Notes: generated from the sequence alone by a model not told the origin. DNA of 64,000 bases from Mesaphorura yosii (GCA_009869945.1 WIXG01000045.1:62001-126000); one strand, 5' to 3'; counted from the stretch's first letter, positions 35,672 through 47,867 are shown. Made by a program: numbers and translations.

Positions 35672-38036
35672 TCTGTGATCTTTGTCAGCTGAATCAGTCA
35701 GTCGAATGCTGAGATGTGTCGAATTCTACGCGCCGTTTCGTGAGTTGCAATTAAAAGAGTCAGTCTTGCTGAGTGTGGCAGTCTTTCGGGTTCATGGCTC
35801 CTCCGTCCACCGTCCAGCGGGTCCGGGTTCCTTCAAAGTTGGAATCCAAGGCACATCGTCCAAACCCTTGAACTCAAAGTCACCAATCAACGTCAAAAAG
35901 TGGTTCTCATGTAAACTGACAAGGCTAAAATTGGTTCCTTACGGTGTGATGGCAGCTGCACAATGAATTGCACTCAATTTGGACACTGGAAGGTTATCAC
36001 AATCAACGTGGCGTGAATGCTGAATTTAGGAAGCTGATATTGACGCTTTGTGCTGCACTGGCACTGAACTAAAGCTATGTGGTTCAGTATACGAGTGCAC
36101 GAGGTTTATCCAATTGAACCAAATGATTGAAATGATAACATAACACTTTTACTTTCTTAACAAAACTCGCTTATCTTTTGTCCGCACGTGCCCGTGGCTC
36201 TTGTCTAATCAGTTCATGCTGCTGCGCCACGTGTTTGCTTCAAAACAACGTAAACCTCCTGTGCGCTTACACTGGTCGCAACGAATAACAAATTACAATT
36301 ACGATTCCATTGTCGTCGAGCATTCAAACGCCAATAAAACTTACAATTTTACTTCCTAAATACACAAACCTTTATCTCAGGTTTGAATGTCTCAGGTTTT
36401 TTCACAACTGTCAGCCGTAAGATTTTGTCTGAATCTGGATTAACTCGTCAATAATTTAATTTAACTGATTTCTAATTAATGGATGGCTCTGTCAATTTTA
36501 ATGTTTGTTTATAAAATGCCGAGTGTGATTTCAAATTCGAGCATCAGTGCCAGATTTCCTTTGTAATCCTCTCGCATACAAAGCACGGTCGTCTCTCTTA
36601 TTACTCATTTACCACTTGCCACACAGTTTTATGAAAGTGTTCCTCAGCTAAATGCACGTACAAATACATCCACTAACAATTCACGTTGGCCGATGGCTGA
36701 GTGAGTCTCTCTTCATGCAGTATCCACTCCGGTTAAGATGGTAAAATAAATGCAGACATAATAATTATTGCATCATTAATAAAAGTGCATACGGATCATA
36801 ATAATAACAATAATCATAATAACAATAATAATGATTATAAGAATAACAACAATCATAAAATAATATATCAACATCCTCCGTATCACAATCTTATATGGGA
36901 CGGGTGCAAGTGCATGTGTTGTATCAAGCGCAAGCACATGAAAGATTCGCACTCTCACTCTCACCTCCATGCCTCATTGCCGTATTCCATGTTCCGTCGC
37001 TGTTGCAAGCGAACCTCTTTCAGATTTACAAATTCCTTGATTCCTGAAAATACATTGCATCCACTTCGACACCGCACCGGTGCAAAGACGGCGATGGTCA
37101 TTATGACTAATAATTTCATTTGGAACTGGGACCATTCGAGAATTTGGTCAATGTTCTTCTGATTTCAATATGAATGATACATGATAGCACAACAAAATCG
37201 GTACTGCTTAGATCGATTATAAAGCAGGGTTTTTTATACGCTTACTCTCCTACTATACACTAAATGCTTAGGAAGACTCTATGAAATCAATGTTAATATG
37301 TATATAACTTTTTACATGCTTTTTGTGCGAAACAGCTTTCTGGCGATTAATTCTATTGCACTATATCAAGATGTGTACATTCTGCTCTCAGTTCCGGATG
37401 AGTCAACATACCATTGCCAATTGAGAGAGCACCAACGATTTGCCAATGTCGGCCAACGTTTTTAATTCCTTGTCGAGATCATTAAACTCCAGTACGAAAG
37501 TACGATATCGGACCAATATTTGAACACACATCTGTTGGGTCCAGTGATCTGGTTAATATGTAAACTGGAAGTCATTATTTAACTTAGCAATACGCATTCA
37601 CTGTCAACTGCCACACGCATTGTGCGTTCAATTCTGGTAAAAAAAAACGCCTGTACCTTTAAACGTCTTTTATACCCCATTCACACGATACATCTTTTCT
37701 GTATGCAACATTGTAATTTTGTGTAAAACTTTATCCTGTAGCTTTTGTATGCATAAATTATAGACACAATTTCCTCATGTCCTTGTCACACGATCGCAGT
37801 GATTAGCTGCGAAATTTGTACGGGGACTCTCACAACAATTAATTCAATCCAGTTAATTTGCAATAAAATCAACGAATATGGATCCACTGGATTTGTGCTT
37901 GATTAGAATGCATCTTTGTATTTCATTTCGGTTTAAATAAATACACAAAAGGTACTACATCGAATACAAATTAGTTTTAAAAACCGGAACAGCTAATCCC
38001 TTTAAATTTAGTCTAAAAATATGATATAAAAGACGA
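35672..38036. other. Intergenic upstream of smoothened, with A/T microsatellite
   Basis: About 2.4 kb of AT-rich sequence without a supported exon; the part next to 35671 should hold the smo promoter. An imperfect (AAT/AAC)n-type microsatellite occupies about 36795-36875. Confidence 0.6.
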
Positions 38037-38088
38037 CTAAAAGACTAAGGACCGAAAGCTAAAGATATGCCTTTTAAAATGTAAAAAC

Positions 38089-38396
38089 TCATAAAAGAAA
38101 AATCTCCTCAAAGCGAACTCCCTTCGACAGCGTCCCGAGCACCGCCGCCACGTTCCCACGTTGCACAGCCAACGGCAGCCTCTGAAGGAAGAAAGCCGGC
38201 GCCCGCTTCTCCCCCATGACTGCCGCCACCCGAACAACGACCTCCCGGAGAAAGCGTAGCCCCGCTGGGTCCCACACTCCAGCTGTCTCCACGGCGAGCG
38301 GCACAAACTGGAGGCGCTGGCCCAGGTACTCATACTTCCTACGCTTCCTCCCTGCAGCCTCCTTCTGATTGGAATTGGTGTAGCGGGGTTCAACTA
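38089..38396 (-). mobile_element. Fossil retroelement tail (reverse-transcriptase-bearing element, probably LINE-like)
   Basis: The minus strand carries a GC-rich segment whose protein, around RKYEYLGQRLQFVPLAVETAG and LPLAVQRGNVAAVLGT, matches the C-terminal end seen in many invertebrate retroelement polyproteins (KY..L...Y.F.P.AVET.G.W...QR.S.AVQRGNA.SVLGT). Only the last ~100 residues remain. It is an old fragment whose composition differs sharply from its AT-rich surroundings. Confidence 0.5.
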
Positions 38397-38469
38397 TTTG
38401 AAGAGACAGAAAGGCGAAAAAGAGGGCTTGTTGGTCCAGGCAAAGGCTGCTTAGGAGAGACACTTTGGG

Positions 38470-39000
38470 AATTTCCAGTACATAGTGAAGGAACTGGCAT
38501 CAGAAGACGAGCCAAGTTACAAGAACTGGATGAGAATGGATCAGCTATAATTTTTTCCACTTCTTGAAAAGGCTGGACCATTAATTGCCAAAATTGATAC
38601 GAACATACGTGACTCAATTTCCCTGGAGCAACGACTGGCTGTGACACTTAGATATTTAGCTACTGGTAAGGTTCAGATCAATTGGTTTGTTTCGTACTGA
38701 TGCTGTATGTAAAATCGCAAATGTCATTATTCTACGTGTTTCGCATCGCTCACAACACCATTTTGACAATAATTCCGGAAACATGTCTGGCCGTTATAAA
38801 AACCCTTGAATGAATTCCTTCAAAGTCAAAAATCTAAAGTAGAGTGGATTGCTCAAAAACAGTTCTACGAAGATAGGCAATTTCCTAACTGTTTCGGTGC
38901 CATTGATGGCAAACACGTCAAGATTATGAAACCAACAGGCTCTGGTTTAGAATATTTCAACTACAAGGGTCAGGGACCCACTGTGCACTCTTCAATGTAA
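38470..39000 (+). mobile_element. PIF/Harbinger DNA transposase remnant
   Basis: The upstream part reads SEDEPSYKNWMRMDQ, then PLIAKIDTNIRDSISLEQR and LAVTLRYLATG, matching the Harbinger N-terminal domain. The downstream part (38806-39000) reads [15 protein letters not shown] with [15 protein letters not shown], the block around the first catalytic Asp (AIDGKH). One frame change and a stop separate the parts, and the C-terminal catalytic region is absent or unrecognisable. No terminal inverted repeat or target duplication was found. Confidence 0.75.
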
Positions 39001-39389
39001 ATACTCTATACACGTTGCAAATTGTACTTTTTGTCATGATGTGACTCTGATGACCTCTTCTCTCACCATGAAAAGAAAGAGTGAGTAGAATTGTGCAAAA
39101 GGCAAATGAAACCAAATTAGTTGCTAAGGGTCATGGTCATCACATTGAAAACCCTAAAAATGTCCGTCTTCGATTCAGATAGGTAAAAAAGATAATTCAA
39201 AGTAGTTCCGAAACAAATTGGACACCCTCTGTACATGTACAAAACACAGCTGCATGCCAACTTGGGCATTTTATTGCTTCTTGTCAAAAGCAGTGCAAGT
39301 AATGCAACAGACTTGCAAATGCGATGCATTCGTCAAATCTTAATGTTATCTTGCATCTCAGGCCCGATCACAGTACGATCATTCGGAAA

Positions 39390-40665
39390 ACTCCAAGATG
39401 GCTCCTACGAACGAAGACTTTTTCAAGGAGAAAATTTAGCATGAGATTATGAAAAGATATTTGCAGGCCCTTCTTTCCTATCATGGCACATCAAAATGCA
39501 ATCCAAAGCATCCTGGCAGTGGATGCGTTTGCCGGTCCCGGATATTATAAAAATACAAGTGATGGATCACCGGTCGTCATTTGCAAAACGCTGCTTGGCC
39601 ATAACGTGTTCAAAATGCATCCACATCTACTCAGTAAAAATTAAACTAGTGTTCCTGGAGATTGACACAAGCAGAGCAAATGAGTTGAGGAGAATTTCGC
39701 AACCATTTCAAAACAAAAGACGTAAGATGTCTACTAATTCCAATTTCCGGCGAAGTTTCGTGAAAATGGATTTGTGTACATGTTTAGGGCAATAAATTCC
39801 TCTTTGCAGTTCAAATCGAAGTTATCCAAGGAGCGTTTAAGGACAAAATCCTGGGAATTATAGAGATGTACAACGTTGATGCAAATATTGTATTTGCGGA
39901 CCCGTTTGGGTACTCAGGTCGGTTAGAGTCTAACTTCCGTAGCATCCTTCAATGTCAGCTTAAAGCGTTCTCGTTATAAGGGACGCCGATGGAAATACTC
40001 CAGCAGATTCTGACATTCCCATGCACTGATCTTCTGGTGAGTCTGGGGGACGGCCCTGTGAGGCGATGGCGTAACGCGAATGACAAGAAAGGACGCATAA
40101 ATGAACTTGTTGGTTCTGAAGAATGGCAACGTCTGGAACAAACTTCGAGCACATTTCTGAACGATTTTGTCAACTTGTATCAGCGAAAACTTGGGGATCC
40201 TTGCCAGGACACGAGAAAAGAAATCCAAAAGCTGGAAACGTTGCTACGTTACAATTTGGGATGAAGAACAATAATAATGCACACGTTTACCATCTTGTCT
40301 ACGCCGCATGACACCCAAATGGAATAAAAATCATGAAGGGTGCCATTCACAAGAACTCTGGACTCAGAAATGAATTAACGTTATCTGAATCAACCCAGAA
40401 ACAAATGGCAATCAAGAATCGACTAAGAAAAAAGAAAATGCGAGCCTAAATGCAAAGGATACGGTTGTTTGAGTTAAGGAAGAATTCAAAGGGAAGGAAC
40501 ATGTCGCCGGTGACCAAATAGAAGAACTCATTGCTGGAATTCCAGACTGCCATTTCAACTTTAAGCGCGAGCTGAAGAAGGAATTGCGCCCTCATCTCTT
40601 CACGAACGATCTTCCGGGCACAACTAAGTTCAGAGTTAATTTACTCATTCATCGAACCATCTGCT
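39390..40665 (+). pseudogene. TcmP-like (three-Cys-motif partner) gene, intron-bearing and decayed
   Basis: TcmP-family proteins are mainly bacterial and archaeal, methyltransferase-like, function poorly known. The order of motifs fits: HEIMKRYLQA, ILAVDAFAGPGYY, GSPVVI, VFLEIDTSRANELRRIS, EVIQGAFKDKI, IVFADPFGYSG, TPMEILQQILTFPCTDLLVS, INELVGSEEW, HVYHLVYAA and HPNGIKIMKGAI, then a winged-helix-like end with IEELIAGIP and FKRELKKEL near 40490-40650. Two introns are convincing: about 39721-39808 (GTAAGA...TTTGCAG) and a 63-nt one ending ATAAG at about 39979, which restores DPFGYSG followed by TPMEIL. About five stops or single-base frame shifts interrupt it, so it looks like a pseudogene. The family call is from memory. 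Confidence 0.45.
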
Positions 40666-41974
40666 GAAGCCTCCACAAGCGAATCCTCCACCAGCATTTC
40701 TAATGTGCACGTGCAAGCAGAAGTGGCGCCAGAAGTGAACGCTCACACTGACGCTGCTCCACCGACTCCAGCCCAAAGAAAGGTGAAGATAGAGCTGCAG
40801 CGGGCCTTGAAACACGCTCACCTGCTCCAAAGAAGTCCAGGACGTATTTGAACAGGAGAGCTGTTTCAAAAGGAATTACAGTTGATGGCACAAGGCAACG
40901 AAGACTGGAAGACTTCTTTGAGCCTAAGCCAACGCCTTTACTTGGCGAATTTGGAACAGTTTGTTCAGTTTGCTGGCAGAGGTCGAGTCATCTCCTCAAT
41001 ACCTTGCATTGTATGGAATTAGTTTAGAAATTTTAGCTTTACTAAGTTTACCATTAAAACTTTTAAGTTCATTTGTCTTGTCCGTATTATTGTTGGATGT
41101 AGCGAATTGTTTACAGTACGTCAGTACGCCTTTGTGATTCTTTTAGTATGCATTTACATTTACATGGTACTAGTTCGTCGCGTTTTGTGATTAACAGCAC
41201 TGCACTGTCAATAAAGCATGAGTTACGGTACGAACGCTGTCCCTCGCGAATTCCTTCTTCAGACGCTTCCGGTTCGCAACAATAAAAACGGATCCATGGT
41301 TTATCTCGCATACCATCGCTCTGTCGCTCTCACAGAAGAGTGAACTGCCAAATTGTAGTAGTCAAACTGTGACCTGCAGGTTAAACTCGCGTTACGTATT
41401 TATACTCACACGTACATGTACAGACTTTGCGCGCTGAACCGTCCTCCTGTACCGTCCTCCTGTACCGTTTACTCTGGTGCGGACCCTCGCTCGTCGCGCC
41501 TTGCCTCGCACCTGTGCTTTCGCATTGTAAGAGAATGTGCGATTTTTCTGCAAGCAAGCCAGCACCACAACAGGACGTTGGTACAACGAAAGTGATTTAA
41601 TTAGCAACAAATATGGTGCGGTGCTTCTCTACATTTATGGCACATAAACCTAGACGTCATAGTCGTGGCCATGAAGCTGTATTTGTACTTATGCTTTTTC
41701 ATGTCTCTTGAAAGCGTAGGCGTAATAAAACTTATTATGTGAACAACTCAACACGCATAGTCTTCACTCACTCTTGTTTCAATCACGCATTCACATTTCA
41801 CATTCGCATTCACATTCGCACGTCCATCGATTGAAGTTTCGAGAAATTGGCAAGAGTTCCAAATTCTGTGTGCGGAAACCTCCGAAATGTAGACGCAGAT
41901 TCGAAACAGGCAGACCTTTGATTTCGGAAACCACATTTTGATACAGAACAAAATCACTTAGCAAAATTCAGAAA
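40666..41974. other. Intergenic; possible old ORF, then promoter region
   Basis: 40666-41010 holds a Glu/Ala/Ser-rich open stretch following the TcmP-like pseudogene, of no recognised family. The rest is without coding potential and should include the promoter of the gene starting at 41975. CACATTCGCATTCACATTCGCA at about 41793-41820 is a short simple repeat. Confidence 0.45.
41438..41468. repeat. 13-bp tandem repeat
   Basis: ACCGTCCTCCTGT occurs twice back to back (41438-41450 and 41451-41463), followed by a partial third ACCGT. Confidence 0.8.
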
Positions 41975-42835
41975 ATGTTTGAGCAGGACTCGAAAAAGAA
42001 GGACATCATCGTTCTAGTACTTGGAGCTTGGTCTCTGGTAAGTTCGTGTGCAAATCGCACAATTCATGACAAAACTGTCAGTCTAACCTCTTAAACCTGT
42101 TTGTGGTTAGATTCTCGGAGGTTTGACAACTGCAACAGCTTGTCGTGTGATTTACGACTACGAGCACCTGACGTTTCTATTTGGAAACCTTACTTATCTA
42201 CTGATTTCAACTCTTTTGGTGCTCGCGGCCGGCGTCATTCAGTTTACGTCGTCGATAGCTCTGCTATGTCAGGTAAGAAGCAAAGAAAGAAACGTTTACG
42301 CCATGATCCACAGTGTTTTATGTAAGCCGCCAATTCACCTGGCTCCGTATAATTGCAGAGGCATTTGCTGCAGCGTTGGATAACACTGAATTGCTACGTC
42401 TTCCTGTCACTAATCCTCAGTATCTGCATATGCATTCCAATTACAACAGCTCCGTATCAAAAATTGCAGCAGCGCGACAACGAACTCAGAATACAGTTGC
42501 AAACTCCGTCGTCGAATAATTCGGATCCGGCTCTGGTGTACAGGATCGGGAATTATTCTCAAGAAAGCCTGGAAGAAATTAATTCAAGCTACACTCTCCC
42601 GAACGGGAGCAATATTCAGCTGCCGGAGTACGAACAAGTCGTGATTCACGTCAGTCCCAGCACACAAAGCGATGCGGATAAAATGCAAACTGAGCGCGAG
42701 CTCATTAAATTCGTGTTTGTGCATATGAAGCTGTTCTACCTCGCGATGTTGATTAATTTCGTATTTGTTCCGATTGCTTTGGGTGTAATGGCACGATACG
42801 TCGAAATAAGATTTAGAATTGTCCGTTCAAAGTAA
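41975..42835 (+). CDS. Four-pass membrane protein of unknown family
   Basis: Exons are 41975-42037, 42111-42272 and 42359-42835, giving 233 residues; all introns are phase 0. Four hydrophobic segments: residues ~11-34 (IIVLVLGAWSLILGG), ~43-73, ~83-104 (CYVFLSLILSICICIPI) and ~195-225 (YLAMLINFVFVPIALGV). The long loop between segments 3 and 4 (~90 residues) carries several N-glycosylation sequons (NNSD, NYS, NSS, NGS) and lacks the CCG motif of tetraspanins. The N-terminus has KKK before helix 1, and the tail is short and basic. MARVEL- or TMEM-like topology is likely, but I cannot name a family. An AATAAA follows near 42928. Confidence 0.75.
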
Positions 42836-43211
42836 TCGTACATCAGTTAGCATGAGTTTCATCTTTGTTTACTAGACTTATAAAACTTTCACACATCTTT
42901 TTCTGTAAATATGCTCTTTTCTAGACAATAAATTCAACACAACCTGAAATGAGAATTTGCATCGCAATTATTTTAATTGTCATGGACCTGAGCTCCATAC
43001 ATGCTTGGGTTTGTTTCCGTTTGGGGGCTTGTAAGATTCACTCACTCGTCGGACTCGAAGCTCGACCGATCGTTCGCCTGTTCTTGAAAATTGCGAATTT
43101 CATGTACGAGGTGTGATGCAAGGCGTTTCAAGTGTGAACAAACGGAACCTATTGTGAACTGTCGAACGCTGGCTGTACATATTTTGACTCTGACAACACA
43201 CAAAGCACAAA
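42836..43211. other. Intergenic
   Basis: About 375 bp between two plus-strand genes. It holds the poly(A) signal of the first near 42928 and, presumably, the promoter of the second. Confidence 0.6.
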
Positions 43212-44002
43212 ATGAACAACCAAGCTTCAAGATGGTGGTTCGTCATCGTTTTTATCTCCATCGTTATCATGTGGATGCTGGAGTTCAACGGCACGATTGA
43301 CGGCTTGCTCGAGAGAGAAAGGCATGCGGCTAATCTCAAGAAGGAAGAAAAGAGCAAGTTCCAGTACGAAGACAAGAAACTGCTTGCCAGGAGTGAAACA
43401 GCATTTGAGGACTTCACGGATGACGCTGATAAAGAAACGTCGCTGCAGAACATTGCTAAGATGAACGAATACTATTTAAGCGCACTAGAAAAGTACAGAG
43501 GTCCTAGCCCTACGCAGCTGGAGAAGACGAAAGGTTCGAAGGAAGAAGAGGCGAAACAAAACGGCGATGACTTAACCAACGAGTTGGAACCCTCTGCGTG
43601 TACATCGACGAAGAAGCAAACGATTTGTACGGCGAAGAAAACAGACTACGACGTAAGAAGCGGGGCGTGAATCTGAAAACAGAATTGGAAGAACAAATTA
43701 TTCAGCAATCTTCAAACGCTCAGCAGCCACCCAGACGCAAGAGAGCCTGTGATGAAGATGCTGAAAAGTCTAAATGCGAACAAAAAGTGAAATCTGGCAA
43801 GTGCAAAGGATTGGCGGATGGAGCTGTGTGCATTGAGTCTTCACATTGGGTGGGAAAAAGATGCACTTGCAAGAAAGGACACACGTTGAAGGAAGATGGA
43901 ACCTGTTCATTCCAAGTTTCCATCCTCAAACTTTCTGCTTCTTATCGCGTCTTCCAAGTCGCTATTCCAATCTTGGCTGCAATCTCTCCAATGAGTACTT
44001 AG
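43212..44002 (+). CDS. Membrane-anchored EGF-like precursor with polybasic cleavage sites
   Basis: The N-terminal frame (43212 on) encodes a type II anchor, WWFVIVFISIVIMWML, followed by a charged, coiled-coil-like Lys/Glu region. The C-terminal frame (to 44002) encodes furin-type sites RLRRKKRG and PPRRKRAC, then a six-Cys EGF-like module with CKGLADGAVCIE and KRCTCKKGHTLKEDGTC, and a hydrophobic end. The two frames overlap at 43567-43670. They can be joined by an 80-nt GTTCGA...ACGAAG intron (about 43533-43612; phases match but the sites are weak), or a one-base assembly error separates them. The layout suggests a processed extracellular peptide or growth-factor-like protein. No named family recognised. 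Confidence 0.55.
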
Positions 44003-44220
44003 TACCGTGCATTAACTGATAGAACTTATACAAATCAACTCCGATTGTAAAACGAACCCACGAAATGTGACCAGGAATAAATGGGATTCATTTTAACAAG
44101 TGAATAATGTCTTTAATCTATCTTTACATTTTGTAGTAGTAAGCAAGAAATGTCCTTAACTATTCTGAGGACGAGGAAGGATCGAACAGAGTCGCTTGCA
44201 TAGCGCCTTGAGATGAACAG

Positions 44221-46557
44221 TTAAGCACCGGCGACTCTCAAAAACTGTACGGCTTGCTTATCGATCGCGTTAAATATTTCTTTATGGAGGAGCACCAAAG
44301 GATCGGTCTTAAACGCAGAGCCGTACTGAATTGCGGAAAACCAGTTCTGCAGACTTCGAAAATGTATGACTGTCACAATATTCCGCCGGGGAAAAGCAGT
44401 CGTGGTTGGGTGAACCCAACCTTCCTGTAGACTCAGCGGAAATTCCAAGTTGCCCAATCCAATCGACATGAAAATAAGACTGATTGGATGCTTGGCGAGT
44501 TCAATGACTAGCTTCATGGATTCTTCCAAGTCGGTGAATTCGCCGTCAGTAAATATGAACGCGGCAAAGTACTCCATTCTGGACGGCCGCATGCTCAAGA
44601 GCGCCAGTAAGTCGTTCAGTAAAGGTGCCAGAAGTGTCGTTCGCTTCCTGTGACCGGTCGCATGTTGTGAGTGGGCCAGTTTCTGGAAACATTGATCGGT
44701 CGAGTAATCTTCAGCGCTTAGAACATCTGACTGTTTGGCTTCCAACAAAGATTCTCTGTGGGATCAGAGACGAGACACATGAACTTAGTGGGAGGGGGCT
44801 CAAATAATAAATGCAATGACAGCGTTGACTAACCCAAACAGATGAAAAAGATGTTTCATGTGATTTCGCTCTTCGATTGTCTCTACAATCGGTCTCATTT
44901 GCGGGTTGCCGAATGTGTAAAATACTGATTGTCCTGACGCGAGTGGCTCCATCATTTTTGCGATGATTTCAATGGCCTGCTCGTATGGAGCGGCTGTCAT
45001 TGTTGAGTTTCCGCTTCCTCGAGAAGAATGCTCGGACGCGCTTTCATGCAAGTTGCATTTATGCAAAGTTTGATTCCAATTTGATTCTGTGAAAAATCAT
45101 AATTTATGACGAGAACATCAAAGTTTTTGAACATTTTCCTTCAATTTACTTGAGTAATCGACAGCGTAAATTCTTCGAATTGCGAGCCCATTGTTCAGGT
45201 ACGTTTGGAAAGGGGCCGGCTGCATCATTGAGCACTGGTTGACCATCAAACCCATCTTTTGCGATTCCTTCCAATGAAAACGAAAACATGAACCAGACAC
45301 TCTTTATCACAAAACAGCCAAAGTTTGTACGTACCTTTCCGTCCTTGAATTTAATGACGCTCAGCATTCTTCCGGTTGGGTCAGAATTATTATCAACGAT
45401 TTCGAGTAATTTCCTTAAAGTGGTCAGAATAAAGCCAATTCTCACTCTTTCTCCATCAACCAGAAACGTTTGGCTCGTGTCATAAATGACCTTTCAAACA
45501 GGCAAAGAACAGTCAGTAGATCCACAATGCAATACTGAATACAACAATTCCGGGTTAGCTACCAATTTGAGAACGCGGTCCCAATCCGCATTGCAGAGAC
45601 GAACAAGCGGCAAAACAATGGGAGTCCAGCAATTGGCACCACTGTTCATCGGTTCAGTTCGGTGTACAAGAGTGTACGGTTGGTTAATCTCAAAATTAGT
45701 TCCCTCATTAATTTTCAGGATTTCCAAGTAGTACGAAATCCCTTTCCGGCCGAAAAGAATTGACGGAGCTTGTCTTTGTATGATGCCAAATTGAAAGATT
45801 ACCTGCCAGAAAAAAACAAATACAAAGCTTATCTTATGTAGATTCTGGGCACACTAAGCGCGACGCGAATACAATGTTTGGCCTTACTACATCTTCAATT
45901 GGTTGGAGAACCTCAGCACGCAGGAAGCACTGCGCACTAGTGACCTTGTGACCTGACGCAGGGGTCATTGACGCCTCATCCGAAACCTCAAGTGGAGTCA
46001 GCAATCCAACGTTGCCAACTGCCAGCAGTCTGCTCAGTGTAGTCTGGACGTAGCCTAGCGTGTGCATAAACACTGTCTTCTGAGGTCCAAAGTAATCTCC
46101 TTCGAGGAGTTGAAACTTCAACTCAACTCCAGCTGCGTCTTGAGCGTCATAGCTCACATACATCTACATACATAGAAACGGAAAAACTCGAATTGGTGAG
46201 CTGAAATCAGACGGGATTTCCATCACCGACTCGAAAAAGTACCTTTGTCGCGTATCGTGGATTCTTCTCTTTGTACACCGTCTCGGTCACGCATTTTTCG
46301 ACCCATTGCAGTGCTCCGGGTGGTTTCCAGAACCCAATCATAGTCAGCTTGAACTGACTGGGCGGAATTTTGGCTCCCATACTTCTGCTGTTGATCCCAT
46401 ACCTCAACTCCAAATCCCTGAATAACCCCAAACAAAATTGGCGATTCAAGTCATCGAAAGGGCTGAAAGTAACAACTCACCTGATGGCCATGAATATTTC
46501 GATGTGAGTGTCGTATGAGTACGAGGGTGAAGTCGATGATGGCGACTGGAACGCCAT
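44221..46557 (-). CDS. Divergent copine-like protein (C2 domains plus vWA)
   Basis: Copines are cytosolic calcium-dependent phospholipid-binding proteins with two C2 domains and a C-terminal vWA (copine) domain. The gene has about eight exons on the minus strand, starting at ATG 46557 (MAFQSPSSTS...) and ending at 44221. The second C2-like region has LVHRTE, PLVRLCNADWDR and VIYDTSQ, as in copine C2B. The vWA part shows YAVDYSSK (normally a DFTASN-type MIDAS), SVFYTFGNPQ, FAAFIFTDGEFTDLEE (family LTDGVITD) and PISLIFMSIGLGNLEF (family MSIIIVGVGNADF). The first C2 domain is hard to see, and several Ca-binding Asp appear missing. The last join, HLF to GESLLEAKQ across 44768-44836, is phase-consistent. 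Calcium dependence may be weakened. Confidence 0.75.
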
Positions 46558-46914
46558 TTCGATGACACTTTGACACTGGACGGGTTAGAAATTGCAATAC
46601 AAGCAAGTCAAATAAATGTCGAACACTCTTGATTGTTCATCCGGCCTGGAACAGATTGAAAAACTTGACGCGTACGCGTGGAGCGTATTCGTTCTAATTC
46701 ATAGCAGTTCGGTTCCTAGCAACCTGACGTGGTGGAATGAATGGGAAACCTTGAAACCGATTCGATTATTATGAGTTGGCCGCTTCTCGCTGCACTGTTC
46801 TTGTTCGCGTTCGCTCATCTTCATGTTCCGGGAAGATTCTTCAGCGTCGGCCTCGGCCCTCGCCTTCACCGCGTGTACGAGCTTTGGCTGTGGCTCCGGC
46901 TAGGCGAAATGCGA
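46558..46914. other. Intergenic
   Basis: About 350 bp upstream of the copine-like gene and downstream of the next minus-strand gene. It probably contains the copine-like promoter. Nothing else is supported. Confidence 0.5.
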
Positions 46915-47570
46915 TTATTTCGCAACCTTCATCTGTGTGCCAAAAATCCGGAATCCCGTGCCCGTGCTTTCTCCAGCATCCTTTATTGATTTCTTGAAAG
47001 TTGGTTTACTCTGCTGTGCTCCCATGCTGGCTCCTCCAACTCGTATGCATAGAGCAAAGCTCCAACCATTGTGCTTGCATTGTTGAGTGTTTTTCTTAGC
47101 AGCCTCTAATTCCTGCTCCAGACGAGATTGAGTGATGACTTTCTTTTCCAGCACTTGAATAAATTGACTTGCTTTCTAGGAACACTCGAAGAGCGACGCC
47201 ACGTATTCGTGCTCTCCTCAGTTTGAGTGTTTGAGGTGGGTTGAGACTTTTTGGAATGTTCCAAAGTAATTTGTATGAACTTTCTGCTCTCTGCGGTTGT
47301 CTGAATCCATTTGTTGAAGAAAGACAAATTGTATGCCTGAAGAATTGATGGCCCACTAATCGAACTGTCTGCTCGTTCGGCTCCAAACCCCAATTCATCA
47401 TCATCAGTCACCACAGACAAATCCATTGTTAACCAATTGCTGGAAGGTTGAACTCGTGGGTCGTGGCCAAAAGTTATCAGGCCGGTAAATGAATAGAGTG
47501 AAAGCAACGACATCGCCCACATCGTGTCCTTCAACGGCAAAGACCCGCCTTTCGCAGGCTTCAATGACAA
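46915..47570 (-). CDS. Hypothetical protein, unknown family
   Basis: Two adjoining minus-strand frames look coding. The upstream one (47106-47570) includes MWAMSLLSLYSFTGLITFG, an acidic VVTDDDELGFGAE and FFNKWIQTTAESRKFIQITLE. The downstream one (46915-47154) has a helical VITQSRLEQELEAAKKN and a basic, Gly-rich tail. A frame change at about 47150 implies a small intron I cannot place with confidence, or an indel. An AG acceptor (TTTGACATAG) before 47586 suggests an upstream exon. No domain is recognised, and the link between the two halves is uncertain. Confidence 0.35.
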
Positions 47571-47867
47571 TGATGCATTTAAACTATGTCAAAATGATTG
47601 TTTTATTCTTCTTGCATCATTACGATAATTCATTAGCTCGTCACAATATTAAAACAGTCAATAAAAATTAAATTCATTGCAATTAAGTAGGGCAATCATT
47701 CCATACAATTAGAAACGTACATTATTGTTTGGGTTACTTTGTTTTGTCAGCTTATTGAACGGATTGTAACGAGGCTGCTTATAGTAATAATGGCCGGACA
47801 CGTAATGCTAAAAAGTTCCTCGTGAAATGCATTCAGTTCTAGAAGTTTGTCGATTGAGAAGTCATCA

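Noticed and set aside
36785-37162. Plus-strand open frame beginning with Asn repeats
   Set aside because: The start is a translated AAT/AAC microsatellite; the remainder has no supporting feature.
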